From Muribaculaceae bacterium (GTDB lineage: Bacteria; Pseudomonadota; Alphaproteobacteria; Rs-D84), in the NCBI GenBank assembly GCA_023665245.1, contig JAMPEH010000001.1, positions 186,001-250,000 of the forward strand: a stretch of 64,000 bases of DNA. Direction: 5' to 3'. Of the stretch, positions 43,625 through 52,183 are shown piece by piece. Each line of letters opens with the position of its first letter. Position 1 is the first letter of the stretch. The notes below the pieces were generated by a model, which ran no database searches, was not told where the DNA came from, and saw only the letters and a list, made by a program, of their open reading frames with translations. The position numbers and the translations under genes were made by a program.

Positions 43625-44794
43625 TTAATGTCTGGTCTCGTTTTCAAAATCTTCGTAAGTGCCGAGTTTTTTGAAATTGATATTATAACTGTCATTGGTA
43701 TTTTTTGATATTTCTATGCTATCAATACCTTTTTGAATAAGAATATCATAGGTTAATAATTGACCTTCTGGCAGGCGTAGAACTTTACGTAATAACCACT
43801 TGCCCAAATCTTTGTTTGGGTTGCTCATAAGAGCTTTACTGCCGTCCTGGCATACCTTGGCAGATAATACGGTTTTGGCACTGTCGGGCAGGATTAAATC
43901 AAATGGCACATCTCTATCTGGAAAGAAATTTGGATAGACCTTGTGTATCCATGCGGGGATAGGAATATATACTTCGTCTGGGTCGCGTGCACGCCCTTGT
44001 GCATTCCATTGATTAAGACCACTCTTTGCCGGAACGCTTTTTATACCACCACGGTTGGAATATAGTGGCAAAACTACACGACCGACTATATTTGTAGTTG
44101 GGGCGACTACTTCTGTCACTCGTTCTGCGGGTATGTCATCATTCAATAGGTCGTATAATACAGAATATGGGTCATCATATATCGGGACTTCAAAATCTGT
44201 CAAAGTATCAACATTGAATTTCTTGAACAGTGTTGATTTGGATATATTAAAGCAATATTCGTTATGGCGGTCGTTGAAATAGACTGTATTATCTGTGGAT
44301 TTGCGAATTCCGTTTATATTTGGAATATCTATTAAATCCATACCAGTTTCATATATGATAAACCGCTTATCTGTTCTGACAACGCAATGATAGAGCAGTT
44401 TTTCCAGTTCAACCCCGGTTATGTCTACTGTTGTCGTAATGCGCTGGTTTCGTAATTCGGCAATGGTGTTTATCAGATGTAGAATATCTGTCTGCTCTGC
44501 ATGGGCAAATAAGCTACGTTGTCGATTAAATTCTGCTACTTTTTCAACACAACAGCCGTTTTTATATAGGAACGTTTTTAATCCAATACCATAGTCGCCC
44601 TTGGATGCGTCTATTGATATATCACTGCGTGCTAAATTGGTTGCCCCAAATGCTTTGCAAAATATGTTTTCGGCCATTCTATAATACAAGTATGGAATAT
44701 CACTGTCGCTGGATAATCGTGATAAAGAACCAACTATACGAAGCAACTGTTTATATTCATTTTGCAAAGAAAGCTTTTGGGTATCGTAAAACAA
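43625..44794 (-). CDS. Putative type II restriction endonuclease with C-terminal B3-like domain
   Basis: 389 residues, stop-to-start contact with the C5 methyltransferase. The N-terminal part has DISIDASKGDYGIGLKTFL, a G(I/L)KTF block seen in restriction enzymes. The C-terminal part (LNQWNAQGRARDPDEVYIPIP, DRDVPFDLILPDSAKTVLSAKVCQD) resembles the B3/EcoRII-N-like DNA-recognition domain found in NgoFVII-, BfiI- and EcoRII-type enzymes. Recognition site cannot be read from sequence. Together with the methylase it forms a defence pair. Confidence 0.65.
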   Translation of the reverse strand: MFYDTQKLSLQNEYKQLLRIVGSLSRLSSDSDIPYLYYRMAENIFCKAFGATNLARSDISIDASKGDYGIGLKTFLYKNGCCVEKVAEFNRQRSLFAHAEQTDILHLINTIAELRNQRITTTVDITGVELEKLLYHCVVRTDKRFIIYETGMDLIDIPNINGIRKSTDNTVYFNDRHNEYCFNISKSTLFKKFNVDTLTDFEVPIYDDPYSVLYDLLNDDIPAERVTEVVAPTTNIVGRVVLPLYSNRGGIKSVPAKSGLNQWNAQGRARDPDEVYIPIPAWIHKVYPNFFPDRDVPFDLILPDSAKTVLSAKVCQDGSKALMSNPNKDLGKWLLRKVLRLPEGQLLTYDILIQKGIDSIEISKNTNDSYNINFKKLGTYEDFENETRH

Positions 44795-45748
44795 TTAAGA
44801 CACCTTCTTTATTGCCTTCATTATTTCTTTCGCCACGGCTTCTATAACCGGAACAGATACAGAATTTCCGAATTGCTTATACAGCGCAGAATTTGCAATG
44901 TCTGGGAATTTGTAATTTTCTGGGAATCCTTGAAATCTAGCACATTCTCTTGGGGTTAGTTTGCGAATTCCTTTGGAGTCTAAAATAAGAGGAACATTAT
45001 GACCGCCCATTCCCATATTTGCTGTAAGTGTTGGACATAAATTATTCTTGTTTTCGCGTAAATAAACCCTGCGCCATTGATAAACAGTGCAATGTTTTAT
45101 CATTTCTTTCTTTAAGATTGGATAAAATGATGATTTACTGTCATAGTAATATTTATCGTCTGCGCTATCGTCCAATAATTCACATATTGGTTTATGTTTG
45201 TTTACTTTTTTTGGAAATTCAAAGGCTTCATATATTGCCTTGTTTGTGAAAGCGATAATATAAATGCGCTCTCTGTTCTGGGGGACATCGGAATATTCAC
45301 AGGTATTTAATACTTTATATTTTACATAATAGCCACGTTTTTCTAGTTCTGAAATAATGACTTTGAATGTATTGCCTTTGTCGTGTCGTTCAAGGTTTTT
45401 TACATTTTCTAAAAACAGGTATTCTGGTTGAATAGAATCAACAAGATGCATTATTTCAAAGAATAATGTACCACGTGTATCTCCAAAGCCCTTGCGATAA
45501 CCGGCGATACTGAATGCCTGACAAGGAAATCCGCCGGCTAGCATATTTACTTTTGGTAATTCTTCTGGGTTCAATTTTTGTATTTCGCATTCATATAATT
45601 TATGCTTAAAGTTGGTTGAATATGTCGTACAGGCATTATGGTCCATTTCGTTTGCCCATAATATTTTGAATCCTGCCCGCTTTAAGCCTAGTGCAATACC
45701 ACCAATGCCGGCAAATAAATCGGCAACAGTAATACTGTTGTTTTTCAT
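44795..45748 (-). CDS. DNA cytosine-5 methyltransferase
   Basis: 317 residues with all core motifs: I DLFAGIGG, IV GGFPCQAFS with the catalytic Cys, VI LENVKNL, VIII QNRERIYIIAF, IX ECARFQGFPENYKF and X QFGNSVSVPVI. The target-recognition region between VIII and IX is about 95 residues, so a short recognition sequence is likely. It protects host DNA from the endonuclease encoded directly after it. Structured element class II copy 4 precedes it with about 18 nt between terminator and ATG, an unusual possible control for an R-M operon. Confidence 0.93.
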   Translation of the reverse strand: MKNNSITVADLFAGIGGIALGLKRAGFKILWANEMDHNACTTYSTNFKHKLYECEIQKLNPEELPKVNMLAGGFPCQAFSIAGYRKGFGDTRGTLFFEIMHLVDSIQPEYLFLENVKNLERHDKGNTFKVIISELEKRGYYVKYKVLNTCEYSDVPQNRERIYIIAFTNKAIYEAFEFPKKVNKHKPICELLDDSADDKYYYDSKSSFYPILKKEMIKHCTVYQWRRVYLRENKNNLCPTLTANMGMGGHNVPLILDSKGIRKLTPRECARFQGFPENYKFPDIANSALYKQFGNSVSVPVIEAVAKEIMKAIKKVS

Positions 45749-45765
45749 TGTTTCCCCCTTGACGA

Positions 45766-45991
45766 ATAAAAATACCGCTCAACAGAGAGCGGTCGGGGAG
45801 TTTGCGAAATCAGTTTTAATCACTGGATTTCTGTTGCCTTCGGTTGCGCACCTATTTTATAACAACAGCTCCCCGACATAAGTCAGGGATGATAACAGTG
45901 CAGATTGCACCACATCATATAACGATGCAAAACTGCACCGGATTAAAACTAGGCTCGCAAAAGCCCCGAACCAGCGTCCCCACTGATTCAA
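45766..45991 (-). ncRNA. Structured RNA element (class II, copy 4)
   Basis: Minus-strand promoter TTTACA, 17 bp, TATAAT (plus 46021-46026 and 45998-46003). 5' hairpin AATCAG/CTGGTT; outer stem TTTGCGA ... TCGCAAA with TCGGGG/CCCCGA; second stem TAGTTTTAATC/GATTAAAACTG; hairpin GGTGCAG...CTGCAC; hairpin CCTGAC/GTCGGGGAG, whose 3' arm also pairs with CTCCCCGAC; hairpin CTGTTG/CAACAG; terminator ACCGCTC/GAGCGGT then ATTTTTA. Leads into the methyltransferase gene. Confidence 0.72.
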
Positions 45992-46109
45992 AGAGTAATT
46001 ATATTGCAATGCGCGTTAAATGTAAATCAAAATATATCATACGCAATATAGGGTTATGCATATTTTTATACAATCCAAAAAATAAAACCGCCAAACGGCG
46101 GCTAATTTC

Positions 46110-46156
46110 CTGGTGGGGACACAGGGACTCGAACCCTGGACCCAATGATTAAAAGT
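46110..46156. other. attL: duplicated tRNA-Lys 3' end
   Basis: 47 bp identical to 50822-50868, including the T-arm, variable loop and part of the anticodon stem of tRNA-Lys. Left boundary of the integrative element; not a functional tRNA. Confidence 0.88.
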
Positions 46157-46299
46157 AAGGCTATGGGCTCTGAACATCCCCCATTTCTGCGGATTTATTG
46201 TTGTGTTTTATTCGGTTTTATCGGGATACTGGGACATAATCGGGATTTTATTTAGATTTTGCCGACCTTATCTTATAATTGTCTCAAAGGCATATATAA

Positions 46300-47469
46300 A
46301 TGAAATCAAAGTTTAATTTTACCACCGCCACGTTGGATAATCTGCCACCGCCCAGCAAAGATGTTAAAAAGTCGGCATTTCGTGATATAAATCAGCGGGG
46401 CCTGGTGTTAATCGTTGGCTATGGCGGGGCAAAAACGTTCTATTTTCGTGGTAAATCAAATAAAAAGAAAGTTATGTTCAAGATTGGTGAATATCCGTAT
46501 ATGAACATTGACGACGCCCGCGAAAGGGCGTTTTTATTAAATAAAGATATAAAAAACGGAATCTTGCCGACTAATGCGGCATATAATCAGACTGTGGCCG
46601 CAACGGTCAGCCTAAACGACTTTTTCTATGATGAATATATACCGAAATACGCCAAAATATTCAAAAAACAGGATACCTGGCAAGAAAACGAGAGAATGTT
46701 TAAGGCTCGGTTTAGTGGCTTAAAAGACTGTCCGATTAATCAAATCTCGCGCTTAAATGTCGATGCTTGGCATAAGGATATCGGCTCACACCGCGGCATT
46801 TATATGGCGAACCGCTGTCTGGCATTATTACGTCATATGTTGAATATGGCGGTTGATTGGGGGCTGATTTCGTCTAATCCGGCATCTCATATCCGTATGT
46901 ATAAAGAAACCGCACGGGATAGGTTCTTGCAACCCTCCGAGATAAGCCGTTTTATGGATGTGTTAAACGCAAGTACGAATAAAAAACTGAAAAATTTTAT
47001 ATTGTTGTTGCTGTTTTCGGGACAAAGAAAGGCGAATATTTTGTCATTACGTTGGGAATACTTTAACTTTCATAACAACATAATGTACTTGCCGGATACC
47101 AAGAACAATCAATCGCAACAAATACCACTGACCGAGCAAGCGATAGCGGTATTAAAAGATATTGGCATCCGTGAATCTGGTTGGGTGTTTCCGAGTGACG
47201 CCAGCGCAAGCGGTCATCTGGAAAGTCCGAAACGATTTTGGGCTGAATTATTGGCGCAATCTGGGATAGAAAATTTACGAATGCATGATTTGCGGCGTAC
47301 AATGGGGTCTTATCAGGCTATTATTGGCAGCAGTTTGAATGTTATTGGTAAATCGTTGGGACATAAGTCTTTGCAATCAACGACAATTTACGCCAGATTA
47401 TCGCTTGCCCCTGTCCGGGAATCCATGCAAAAAGCCACTGATGAAATATACAAAATGCTAAAAAAGTAA
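46300..47469 (+). CDS. Tyrosine-type site-specific integrase
   Basis: 389 residues. N-terminal arm-binding domain (KSAFRDINQRGLVLIVGYGGAKTFYFRG, DUF4102-like), core-binding domain about 110-200, catalytic domain with Arg in LLFSGQRKANILSLRW, MHDLRRTMGS (HxxR), LGHKSLQSTTIYARL (His and Tyr nucleophile). It would recombine the 47-bp tRNA-Lys core. It lies 144 bp inside the left boundary. The remnant at 41524-41745 is a close relative. Confidence 0.92.
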   Translation: MKSKFNFTTATLDNLPPPSKDVKKSAFRDINQRGLVLIVGYGGAKTFYFRGKSNKKKVMFKIGEYPYMNIDDARERAFLLNKDIKNGILPTNAAYNQTVAATVSLNDFFYDEYIPKYAKIFKKQDTWQENERMFKARFSGLKDCPINQISRLNVDAWHKDIGSHRGIYMANRCLALLRHMLNMAVDWGLISSNPASHIRMYKETARDRFLQPSEISRFMDVLNASTNKKLKNFILLLLFSGQRKANILSLRWEYFNFHNNIMYLPDTKNNQSQQIPLTEQAIAVLKDIGIRESGWVFPSDASASGHLESPKRFWAELLAQSGIENLRMHDLRRTMGSYQAIIGSSLNVIGKSLGHKSLQSTTIYARLSLAPVRESMQKATDEIYKMLKK

Positions 47470-47586
47470 ATGTCGTTGTTCACTTCTGACTATGTTGTGT
47501 TATATTATTGCCACATCTAATGATGACCTGTTCTAAGGTTAGGATTTTCTGACCTTGCGTTGAGTAAGTCAGCGTGTTATAATTGC

Positions 47587-47768
47587 CTTGAATCGCAAGC
47601 GTGGTTCAGGGCGTCGAAACCCTTTATATGCTCAGTGTCCGCGGGGACATTAAACACCTGCCGTTCCAACTCTTGGTTGGAGGGCGGTGAATATATTGAA
47701 TAAGCCCGCTATTTTCTGAGCATAATAGTTTCGAACCTCCAACCACCGCGATTTGGTGGTTTTTTGTT
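47587..47768 (+). ncRNA. Structured RNA element B (class I) inside the integrative element
   Basis: Promoter TTGCGT (47555-47560), 17 bp, TATAAT (47578-47583). 5' hairpin CTTG/CAAG; outer stem CGAAAC ... GTTTCG, extended by GCTCAG/CTGAGC and GTGGTT/AACCAC; hairpin GTCC/GGAC; hairpin TCCAAC/GTTGGA; stem GGGC/GCCC with loop GAATATATTGAATAA; 3' strand CCTCCAACC; terminator ACCACC/GGTGGT. ATG of the next gene is 21 nt downstream. A further hairpin GGTTAG/CTGACC lies before the promoter (47537-47554). Confidence 0.74.
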
Positions 47769-47788
47769 ATAAACAACAGGAGCGTATA

Positions 47789-48040
47789 ATGAGTACAGAA
47801 AACAATAAACAGCAACCATATATAAACAGCTCTGGCGAATTGCATATAAATGTAATGCCTTTTTTATGGGTGTTTTTGACAGTTGCGGCAATTTATATGG
47901 CGATTTCATGGCTGCTTGACACATCCCTTATCTCTCTCTTGGAATGCAAAGAAACGATAAGTGAAACCATGTGTATGAGCGATATAGCAAGCTTGCCGTT
48001 ATTCACAAAGATTCAAATGTTAGTTGTCCATTTGTTTTAA
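47789..48040 (+). CDS. Small membrane protein of the integrative element
   Basis: 83 residues from ATG 47789, with AACAGGAG upstream. One clear membrane helix (VMPFLWVFLTVAAIYMAISWLL) and a second weaker hydrophobic stretch; the C-terminal part has two cysteines. No family recognised. It follows structured element B and precedes the immunity-like gene by 14 bp. Confidence 0.6.
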   Translation: MSTENNKQQPYINSSGELHINVMPFLWVFLTVAAIYMAISWLLDTSLISLLECKETISETMCMSDIASLPLFTKIQMLVVHLF

Positions 48041-48054
48041 TAAAGGAGTATAAA

Positions 48055-48288
48055 ATGGGGATGGCTTTATTTTTGGTTTGGGTTATATGCTTGGCGATAT
48101 ATTTCTTGCCGACAATCGTTGCTTTTTCAAATAAAAAGTGCGGCAATAAGGTAGGTGTATTTTTCTTGAACTTTTTGCTGGGCTGGACATTTATCGCATG
48201 GGTTATTGCATTGGTTATGGCGTGCAGCAGTGGACATCAAACCGTTATTATTAACAATGGGGCTGGCGACACTAAAACCAATAAATAA
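48055..48288 (+). CDS. Superinfection immunity-like membrane protein
   Basis: 77 residues from ATG 48055, with AAAGGAG upstream. Two membrane helices: MALFLVWVICLAIYFLPTIVAF and FFLNFLLGWTFIAWVIALVMA. The sequence LPTIVAF...NFLLGWTFIGWVIALVMA is the pattern of the T4 Imm-like superinfection immunity family, which blocks DNA entry of later phages. This fits a mobile element protecting its host cell. Confidence 0.75.
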   Translation: MGMALFLVWVICLAIYFLPTIVAFSNKKCGNKVGVFFLNFLLGWTFIAWVIALVMACSSGHQTVIINNGAGDTKTNK

Positions 48289-48306
48289 TCATATGGGGGA
48301 TTATAA

Positions 48307-49413
48307 ATGAAAACGTATATAGTTGCGCCAGTATTGATATTGGCGGCGTGTGGTGGTTTATCGCGCGAAAAGTTTTACCAAGACAAAGAAAACGCTGAAA
48401 CCGCAGTCAAAATAACGCAAGCAGTGAAACGAACATCTGATTGTGATAAACTGGGGCAACTGTATGAATTTGCAGCGAAAGACAGCCCTAGTGTCTCAGA
48501 TTTAGAAAAAATCTTGCCATTGTTAGATGTTAAACAGAAAGATTTTAAGAATATAGATAAGCTATATTCGCTTGATTACAGTGTAATAGATAAATATCAG
48601 TGTACAGATAATCGCAAGTCTTTACGAAAGTATGCAAAAGCCTATTGTTCAGAGAAGTATTACGATGAATATGGACTAGAAACAGCCTTGTATTTTCCGT
48701 TTAGACTTGTATCTACGGTATCTGTGCTTACGATAGTTGGTGCAATTCCTTTTACGATGCATAGCTGTGGTATTGAATCTGCTTGGCATCCGATTGCGTG
48801 CCATAGAAAGTTAGATTGTGATACGATTTTGACAGAAACGGTTCCAAGTGAGGATAAGGACTATTCTAGGATAAAAACAAATGACCTAAAAACATCCATT
48901 TCAAATAAGATAAAGAATATCTATCCAATACCACGAACTGCTGTGTATTATGATTTCCATACATACGATCTAAATAATTGGTTTAATAAGACAGAAATTG
49001 CTCTTTCCAATAAAGAACATATGGGTGTATATGACGGTCAAGACTGTTATATTGATTTGCCATATAAAACATACCGTGTATGCGACGATGTTAATACAAA
49101 GATTATATCGCGCTGGAATGCCGCACAGGTTGTTTGGGACTTTTGCGTCAATGAAAATTCTGAATTCATCGAAGATTGGGTAATCGACAAAGAACGTAAT
49201 TGGGAAAAGCGGTCTGATAAACGCGCCGCCTTGTGCGGTTGTGTTTCACACAGTACGTATAAGAATATTACATTAAAGAATCTGTTATACATAGCCGAAA
49301 AGGACAGTGTTCCGTCCGCTAAAAATACAGCATATCGACAAGCAGTCCAACAATGCATGAAAGAACTTATGCAAGAAAGCAAAAAGCATAACAAAGACCG
49401 TTATGGCGAATAA
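48307..49413 (+). CDS. Large putative lipoprotein of the integrative element
   Basis: 368 residues. Signal MKTYIVAPVLILAACGGLS with lipobox LAAC and Cys15. The N-terminal mature part is helical and lysine-rich; a hydrophobic segment (FRLVSTVSVLTIVGAIPFTM) lies near residue 140; many cysteines follow. No known domain. It is the largest gene of the element and is followed after 18 bp by the nuclease-like gene. Confidence 0.6.
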   Translation: MKTYIVAPVLILAACGGLSREKFYQDKENAETAVKITQAVKRTSDCDKLGQLYEFAAKDSPSVSDLEKILPLLDVKQKDFKNIDKLYSLDYSVIDKYQCTDNRKSLRKYAKAYCSEKYYDEYGLETALYFPFRLVSTVSVLTIVGAIPFTMHSCGIESAWHPIACHRKLDCDTILTETVPSEDKDYSRIKTNDLKTSISNKIKNIYPIPRTAVYYDFHTYDLNNWFNKTEIALSNKEHMGVYDGQDCYIDLPYKTYRVCDDVNTKIISRWNAAQVVWDFCVNENSEFIEDWVIDKERNWEKRSDKRAALCGCVSHSTYKNITLKNLLYIAEKDSVPSAKNTAYRQAVQQCMKELMQESKKHNKDRYGE

Positions 49414-49431
49414 AATGAAAGGAGACTTAAT

Positions 49432-49845
49432 ATGAATGTAAAAATGCACGTCGGCACAATGTTTGAATGTCGCACAATATCAACATTATTGGATTATTGT
49501 TGTAAGAAAGAGAAAAATTGGAGCATATATGAGCCAGTTGTGGACGATATCGGTATAGATTTAGTCGTACGAACAAGCGCAGGCCATTATACAGACATCC
49601 AGGTTAAAGGACGAACAAAAAGACGTTATTTTACGATAAGCGATTTTACGCCAAGAGATTATTATTGGTTTGTTTTTTATTTTTGGGATAAAAATTCAGA
49701 AACAGAAAATCGTTATATCTTGTCGTCGTATGAAGTAAAACAGCTATTATCCAAATGGGGACATATTCATTTGACACCGGATATGGAAAAGTACAAGGAA
49801 CGTACTTATGACTGCCTTGAAACAGATGGTCGAATAGTTGAATAA
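49432..49845 (+). CDS. DUF4365-like predicted nuclease
   Basis: 137 residues. GTMFECRTISTLLD at the N-terminus, then DIGIDLVVRTSAGHYTDIQVKGRTKRRYF with the D...(D/E)xK-like residues D (GIDL), Q and K (DIQVK) of PD-(D/E)XK nucleases of the DUF4365 group. Such proteins occur in mobile elements and defence loci. Activity is inferred. AAAGGAGACTTAAT precedes ATG 49432. Confidence 0.55.
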   Translation: MNVKMHVGTMFECRTISTLLDYCCKKEKNWSIYEPVVDDIGIDLVVRTSAGHYTDIQVKGRTKRRYFTISDFTPRDYYWFVFYFWDKNSETENRYILSSYEVKQLLSKWGHIHLTPDMEKYKERTYDCLETDGRIVE

Positions 49846-49949
49846 CCACATTGCCGAAATAAATGAGTGTACGTGGCTGATAACAGGAATCGATTAGTGA
49901 TTTATAATAAAAATCGCCCATCGTCAGCTACGCGCTAAAAAAACGCTGA

Positions 49950-50486
49950 TTAGACAGCGTTAAATAACATATCGCTGGTGTACAGGTTCTCAAAATCTAT
50001 ATATCGGCGGTTAAAATTGTATTCTTTACTCATATAGCCAAGTACATCCATATTAAAGACCGAACGAACAAGTATATGGTTTTTGACGGGTGTATAATTG
50101 TTCGTCTTTTGAAACAAATCGCTGAATATGTCAAAGTCTAGATATAGATACGGATACTTGTTCATGCAGATAAGCATCGCTAGGCCAAAATCATAAATAG
50201 TTTGTTGACCTATATTAAAGACAGAGTGGGTGTGCAAGGTATTCGTCTTGCCGTGTTCAATTATACTTACAGATGGCAAAGGATGCTTATACCACCTGCG
50301 ACCCTGAAATTGGTTAAGTATGCGAGAGTATATCTTGCGTGTGGTCTGCTTTGCTTGCTCTATATCTTTTTGCGGATTGTTAAAGCGAAGCGTACAGAAT
50401 ACTAGGTTATCGTTAGCATGGATAGATAGTGAATGCCGCAGAAAGCGTGTAAAGGCACTTTCAGCGTTTACGCTTGTGTATATCAT
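49950..50486 (-). CDS. HUH endonuclease / replication-initiator-like protein
   Basis: 178 residues. LVFCTLRFNN matches HUH motif I (hydrophobic-FxTLRF), IIEHGKTNTLHTHSVFNI contains the two-His motif II, and the tyrosines in YMSKEYNFNRRYI are candidates for the nicking residue. Short Rep proteins of this form initiate rolling-circle replication in small plasmids, filamentous phages and satellites. It faces the rest of the element and abuts the 336-bp non-coding stretch where an origin would be expected. Confidence 0.5.
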   Translation of the reverse strand: MIYTSVNAESAFTRFLRHSLSIHANDNLVFCTLRFNNPQKDIEQAKQTTRKIYSRILNQFQGRRWYKHPLPSVSIIEHGKTNTLHTHSVFNIGQQTIYDFGLAMLICMNKYPYLYLDFDIFSDLFQKTNNYTPVKNHILVRSVFNMDVLGYMSKEYNFNRRYIDFENLYTSDMLFNAV

Positions 50487-50822
50487 GTGAATATCTCCTT
50501 GGGTATAAAATTTAGTATTTCGACCTTATTTTGGGTATAACCAGCACATAGGAAAAACCGTTGTTTTCCCTTTGAACAGGTGCGACTCCCATATATTTAT
50601 AGCGGCACCCGTTTTGCCAAGATAAATCGTATGGGTGATATATTATTATTTATCGCAAAATCCGAAATTTGTAAACCAGCACATGAAATTTTCTCAAATT
50701 TTTCGCTGTGTGGCGCGGAAATTCGGGGAAAATGGGCAATAAAAGGGAAACAAAATTAGAGAAAAATCGACACAAAAATTATTTTGGAATAAAAAATCCC
50801 TTAGAAACCTAAGGGAAATTTC
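50487..50822. other. Non-coding end of integrative element, possible origin region
   Basis: No ORF is supported. The stretch is AT-rich, contains two CCAGCACAT units (50541 and 50671), several short inverted repeats and a terminator-like TCCCTTAGAAACCTAAGGGA hairpin (50798-50817). Its place next to the Rep-like gene makes an origin plausible; this is inference. Confidence 0.35.
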
Positions 50823-50898
50823 TGGTGGGGACACAGGGACTCGAACCCTGGACCCAATGATTAAAAGTCATTTGCTCTACCAACTGAGCTATGTCCCC
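50823..50898 (-). tRNA. tRNA-Lys (anticodon TTT)
   Basis: 76 nt with encoded CCA, minus strand. Acceptor GGGGACA/TGTCCCC, D-arm GCTC/GAGC, anticodon loop CTTTTAA with TTT, T-arm GTTCGAGTC. Its 3' 46 nt are repeated at 46111-46156 as the attachment site of the integrative element. Confidence 0.95.
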
Positions 50899-51097
50899 AG
50901 AACCCGGACCCGGAATCAAAAGAACTTGCGTTTCTTGTTCCGTGGTTCGGGGCAAATTTTGACATATTAAAAAACAAAAATCAAGAAAAAATGCATCTTT
51001 TTGTAATTTTTGTTTCGTGACACCGGATTGCGCGGTTTTATTCATTTTGACATGATATTTTTTTAATAGTAAACTGTGCACCCGTATGGGGGAAATA

Positions 51098-51478
51098 ATG
51101 AAATATCTGTTTCAGGTTTTTGTTATCATGTTTTTCGTATTCCTGGGCGAAATTCTGGGGTATATCATTCCATTGCCAATCGCCGGCAGTATTTATGGAC
51201 TTGTATTATTATTCATTGCGCTGGTGACCGGTGTTGTAAAGTTATCTTGGGTGGCGGACGTCGCCGATTGGTTGCACGGTGTGATGCCGTTGTTCTTTGT
51301 TGCACCGGCGGTTGCCGTTATTGACGTGTGGCCTGAAATTGCAGACGTTTGGTGGAAACTGGTACTGTTGTTGATTGCGGCATACGTTATAACAATGATT
51401 GCAACGGGACTGACCGCCGACAGGTTAATCGCGCCCCAAGACCGCCAGTCTAAAAATGCCAAAGGTGATAAAAAATGA
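51098..51478 (+). CDS. lrgA: LrgA/CidA family holin-like protein
   Basis: 126 residues from ATG 51098, with GGGGGAAATA upstream. Four membrane helices in the LrgA/CidA order, with GEILGYIIPLPIAGSIYGL and GVMPLFFVAPAVAVIDVW as family blocks. Works with LrgB in control of murein hydrolase export and organic-acid (pyruvate/glycolate) transport. Overlaps lrgB by 4 bp. No signal of regulation seen beyond an AT-rich upstream region. Confidence 0.85.
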   Translation: MKYLFQVFVIMFFVFLGEILGYIIPLPIAGSIYGLVLLFIALVTGVVKLSWVADVADWLHGVMPLFFVAPAVAVIDVWPEIADVWWKLVLLLIAAYVITMIATGLTADRLIAPQDRQSKNAKGDKK

Positions 51479-52170
51479 TGGAATTTTTGCAATCGTCCCA
51501 GTATTTTGGTGTGGCATTAACATTAGGGATGTTTATGCTGGCGGTGTTATTTAATCGTCGGTTCCCGTCACCATTTACAACGCCGCTGTTTCTGGCGACG
51601 ATATTTGTAGTGATTATATTACTGCTGTTTCAGGTGCCATATTCCACATATAACGCCAGTGCACAGTATATTACATATTTCTTGGTGCCGGTGACGGTGT
51701 GCTTTGCGGTGCCAATGTATCGCCAGTTGCCCGTATTGCGTCGGCATATTGTGCCTATCTTGGTTGCAATGGCTGTGGGTGTTCTGGCGTCTGTTTTTGC
51801 CGTTGGGATTATTTGTATAGTATTTGGTCTGGGGGATATTGTGGCCAAGTCGTTGGTATCAATATCCGTCACGACCGCGATTGCGATTGGCATTACCCAA
51901 CGTTTGGGTGGTGTTGTTGCACTGACGGTATCTGCGGTAATCGTCACGGGTATTCTGGGCGCATCGGTCAGCGATGTTTTATGCCGATGGCTGCGCCTGC
52001 GCAGTCCGATTGCACGTGGGCTGGCAATTGGGAACGCGTCGCATGCAGCCGGTACGGCCAAGGCCATGGAAATGGGCCCGATAGAGGGCGCAATGAGCAG
52101 CCTGGCCATTGTAATTTCTGGCCTTATGACGGCGATTGCGGCCCCATTTGCAATATGGGTTTTGTTTTAG
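51475..52170 (+). CDS. lrgB: LrgB family protein
   Basis: 231 residues, multi-spanning. SVSVTTAIAIGITQRLGG and SHAAGTAKAMEMGPIEGAMSSLAI are the LrgB/YohK signatures (family name: antiholin-like LrgB). It pairs with the overlapping lrgA. The pair is complete. Confidence 0.9.
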   Translation: MMEFLQSSQYFGVALTLGMFMLAVLFNRRFPSPFTTPLFLATIFVVIILLLFQVPYSTYNASAQYITYFLVPVTVCFAVPMYRQLPVLRRHIVPILVAMAVGVLASVFAVGIICIVFGLGDIVAKSLVSISVTTAIAIGITQRLGGVVALTVSAVIVTGILGASVSDVLCRWLRLRSPIARGLAIGNASHAAGTAKAMEMGPIEGAMSSLAIVISGLMTAIAAPFAIWVLF

Positions 52171-52183
52171 TATAAATTAAATT

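Larger units (their letters stand above)
46110..50868. mobile_element. Integrative element in tRNA-Lys (satellite-like, 4.7 kb)
   Basis: Bounded by 47-bp direct repeats (46110-46156 and 50822-50868), the right copy being the 3' part of an intact tRNA-Lys. Contents: tyrosine integrase, structured element B, small membrane protein, superinfection-immunity-like protein, large lipoprotein, nuclease-like protein and an HUH Rep-like protein, plus a 336-bp non-coding tail. No virion genes. Size and content resemble phage satellites or small rolling-circle integrative elements. Confidence 0.8.

Noticed and set aside
46111..46175. A second tRNA-Lys gene
   Set aside because: Only the 3' 46 nt match; the sequence diverges in the anticodon stem, so it is an attachment-site copy.
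50487..50822. CRISPR array or tandem repeats next to the Rep-like gene
   Set aside because: Only two short CCAGCACAT units occur, 130 bp apart, with no regular spacing.
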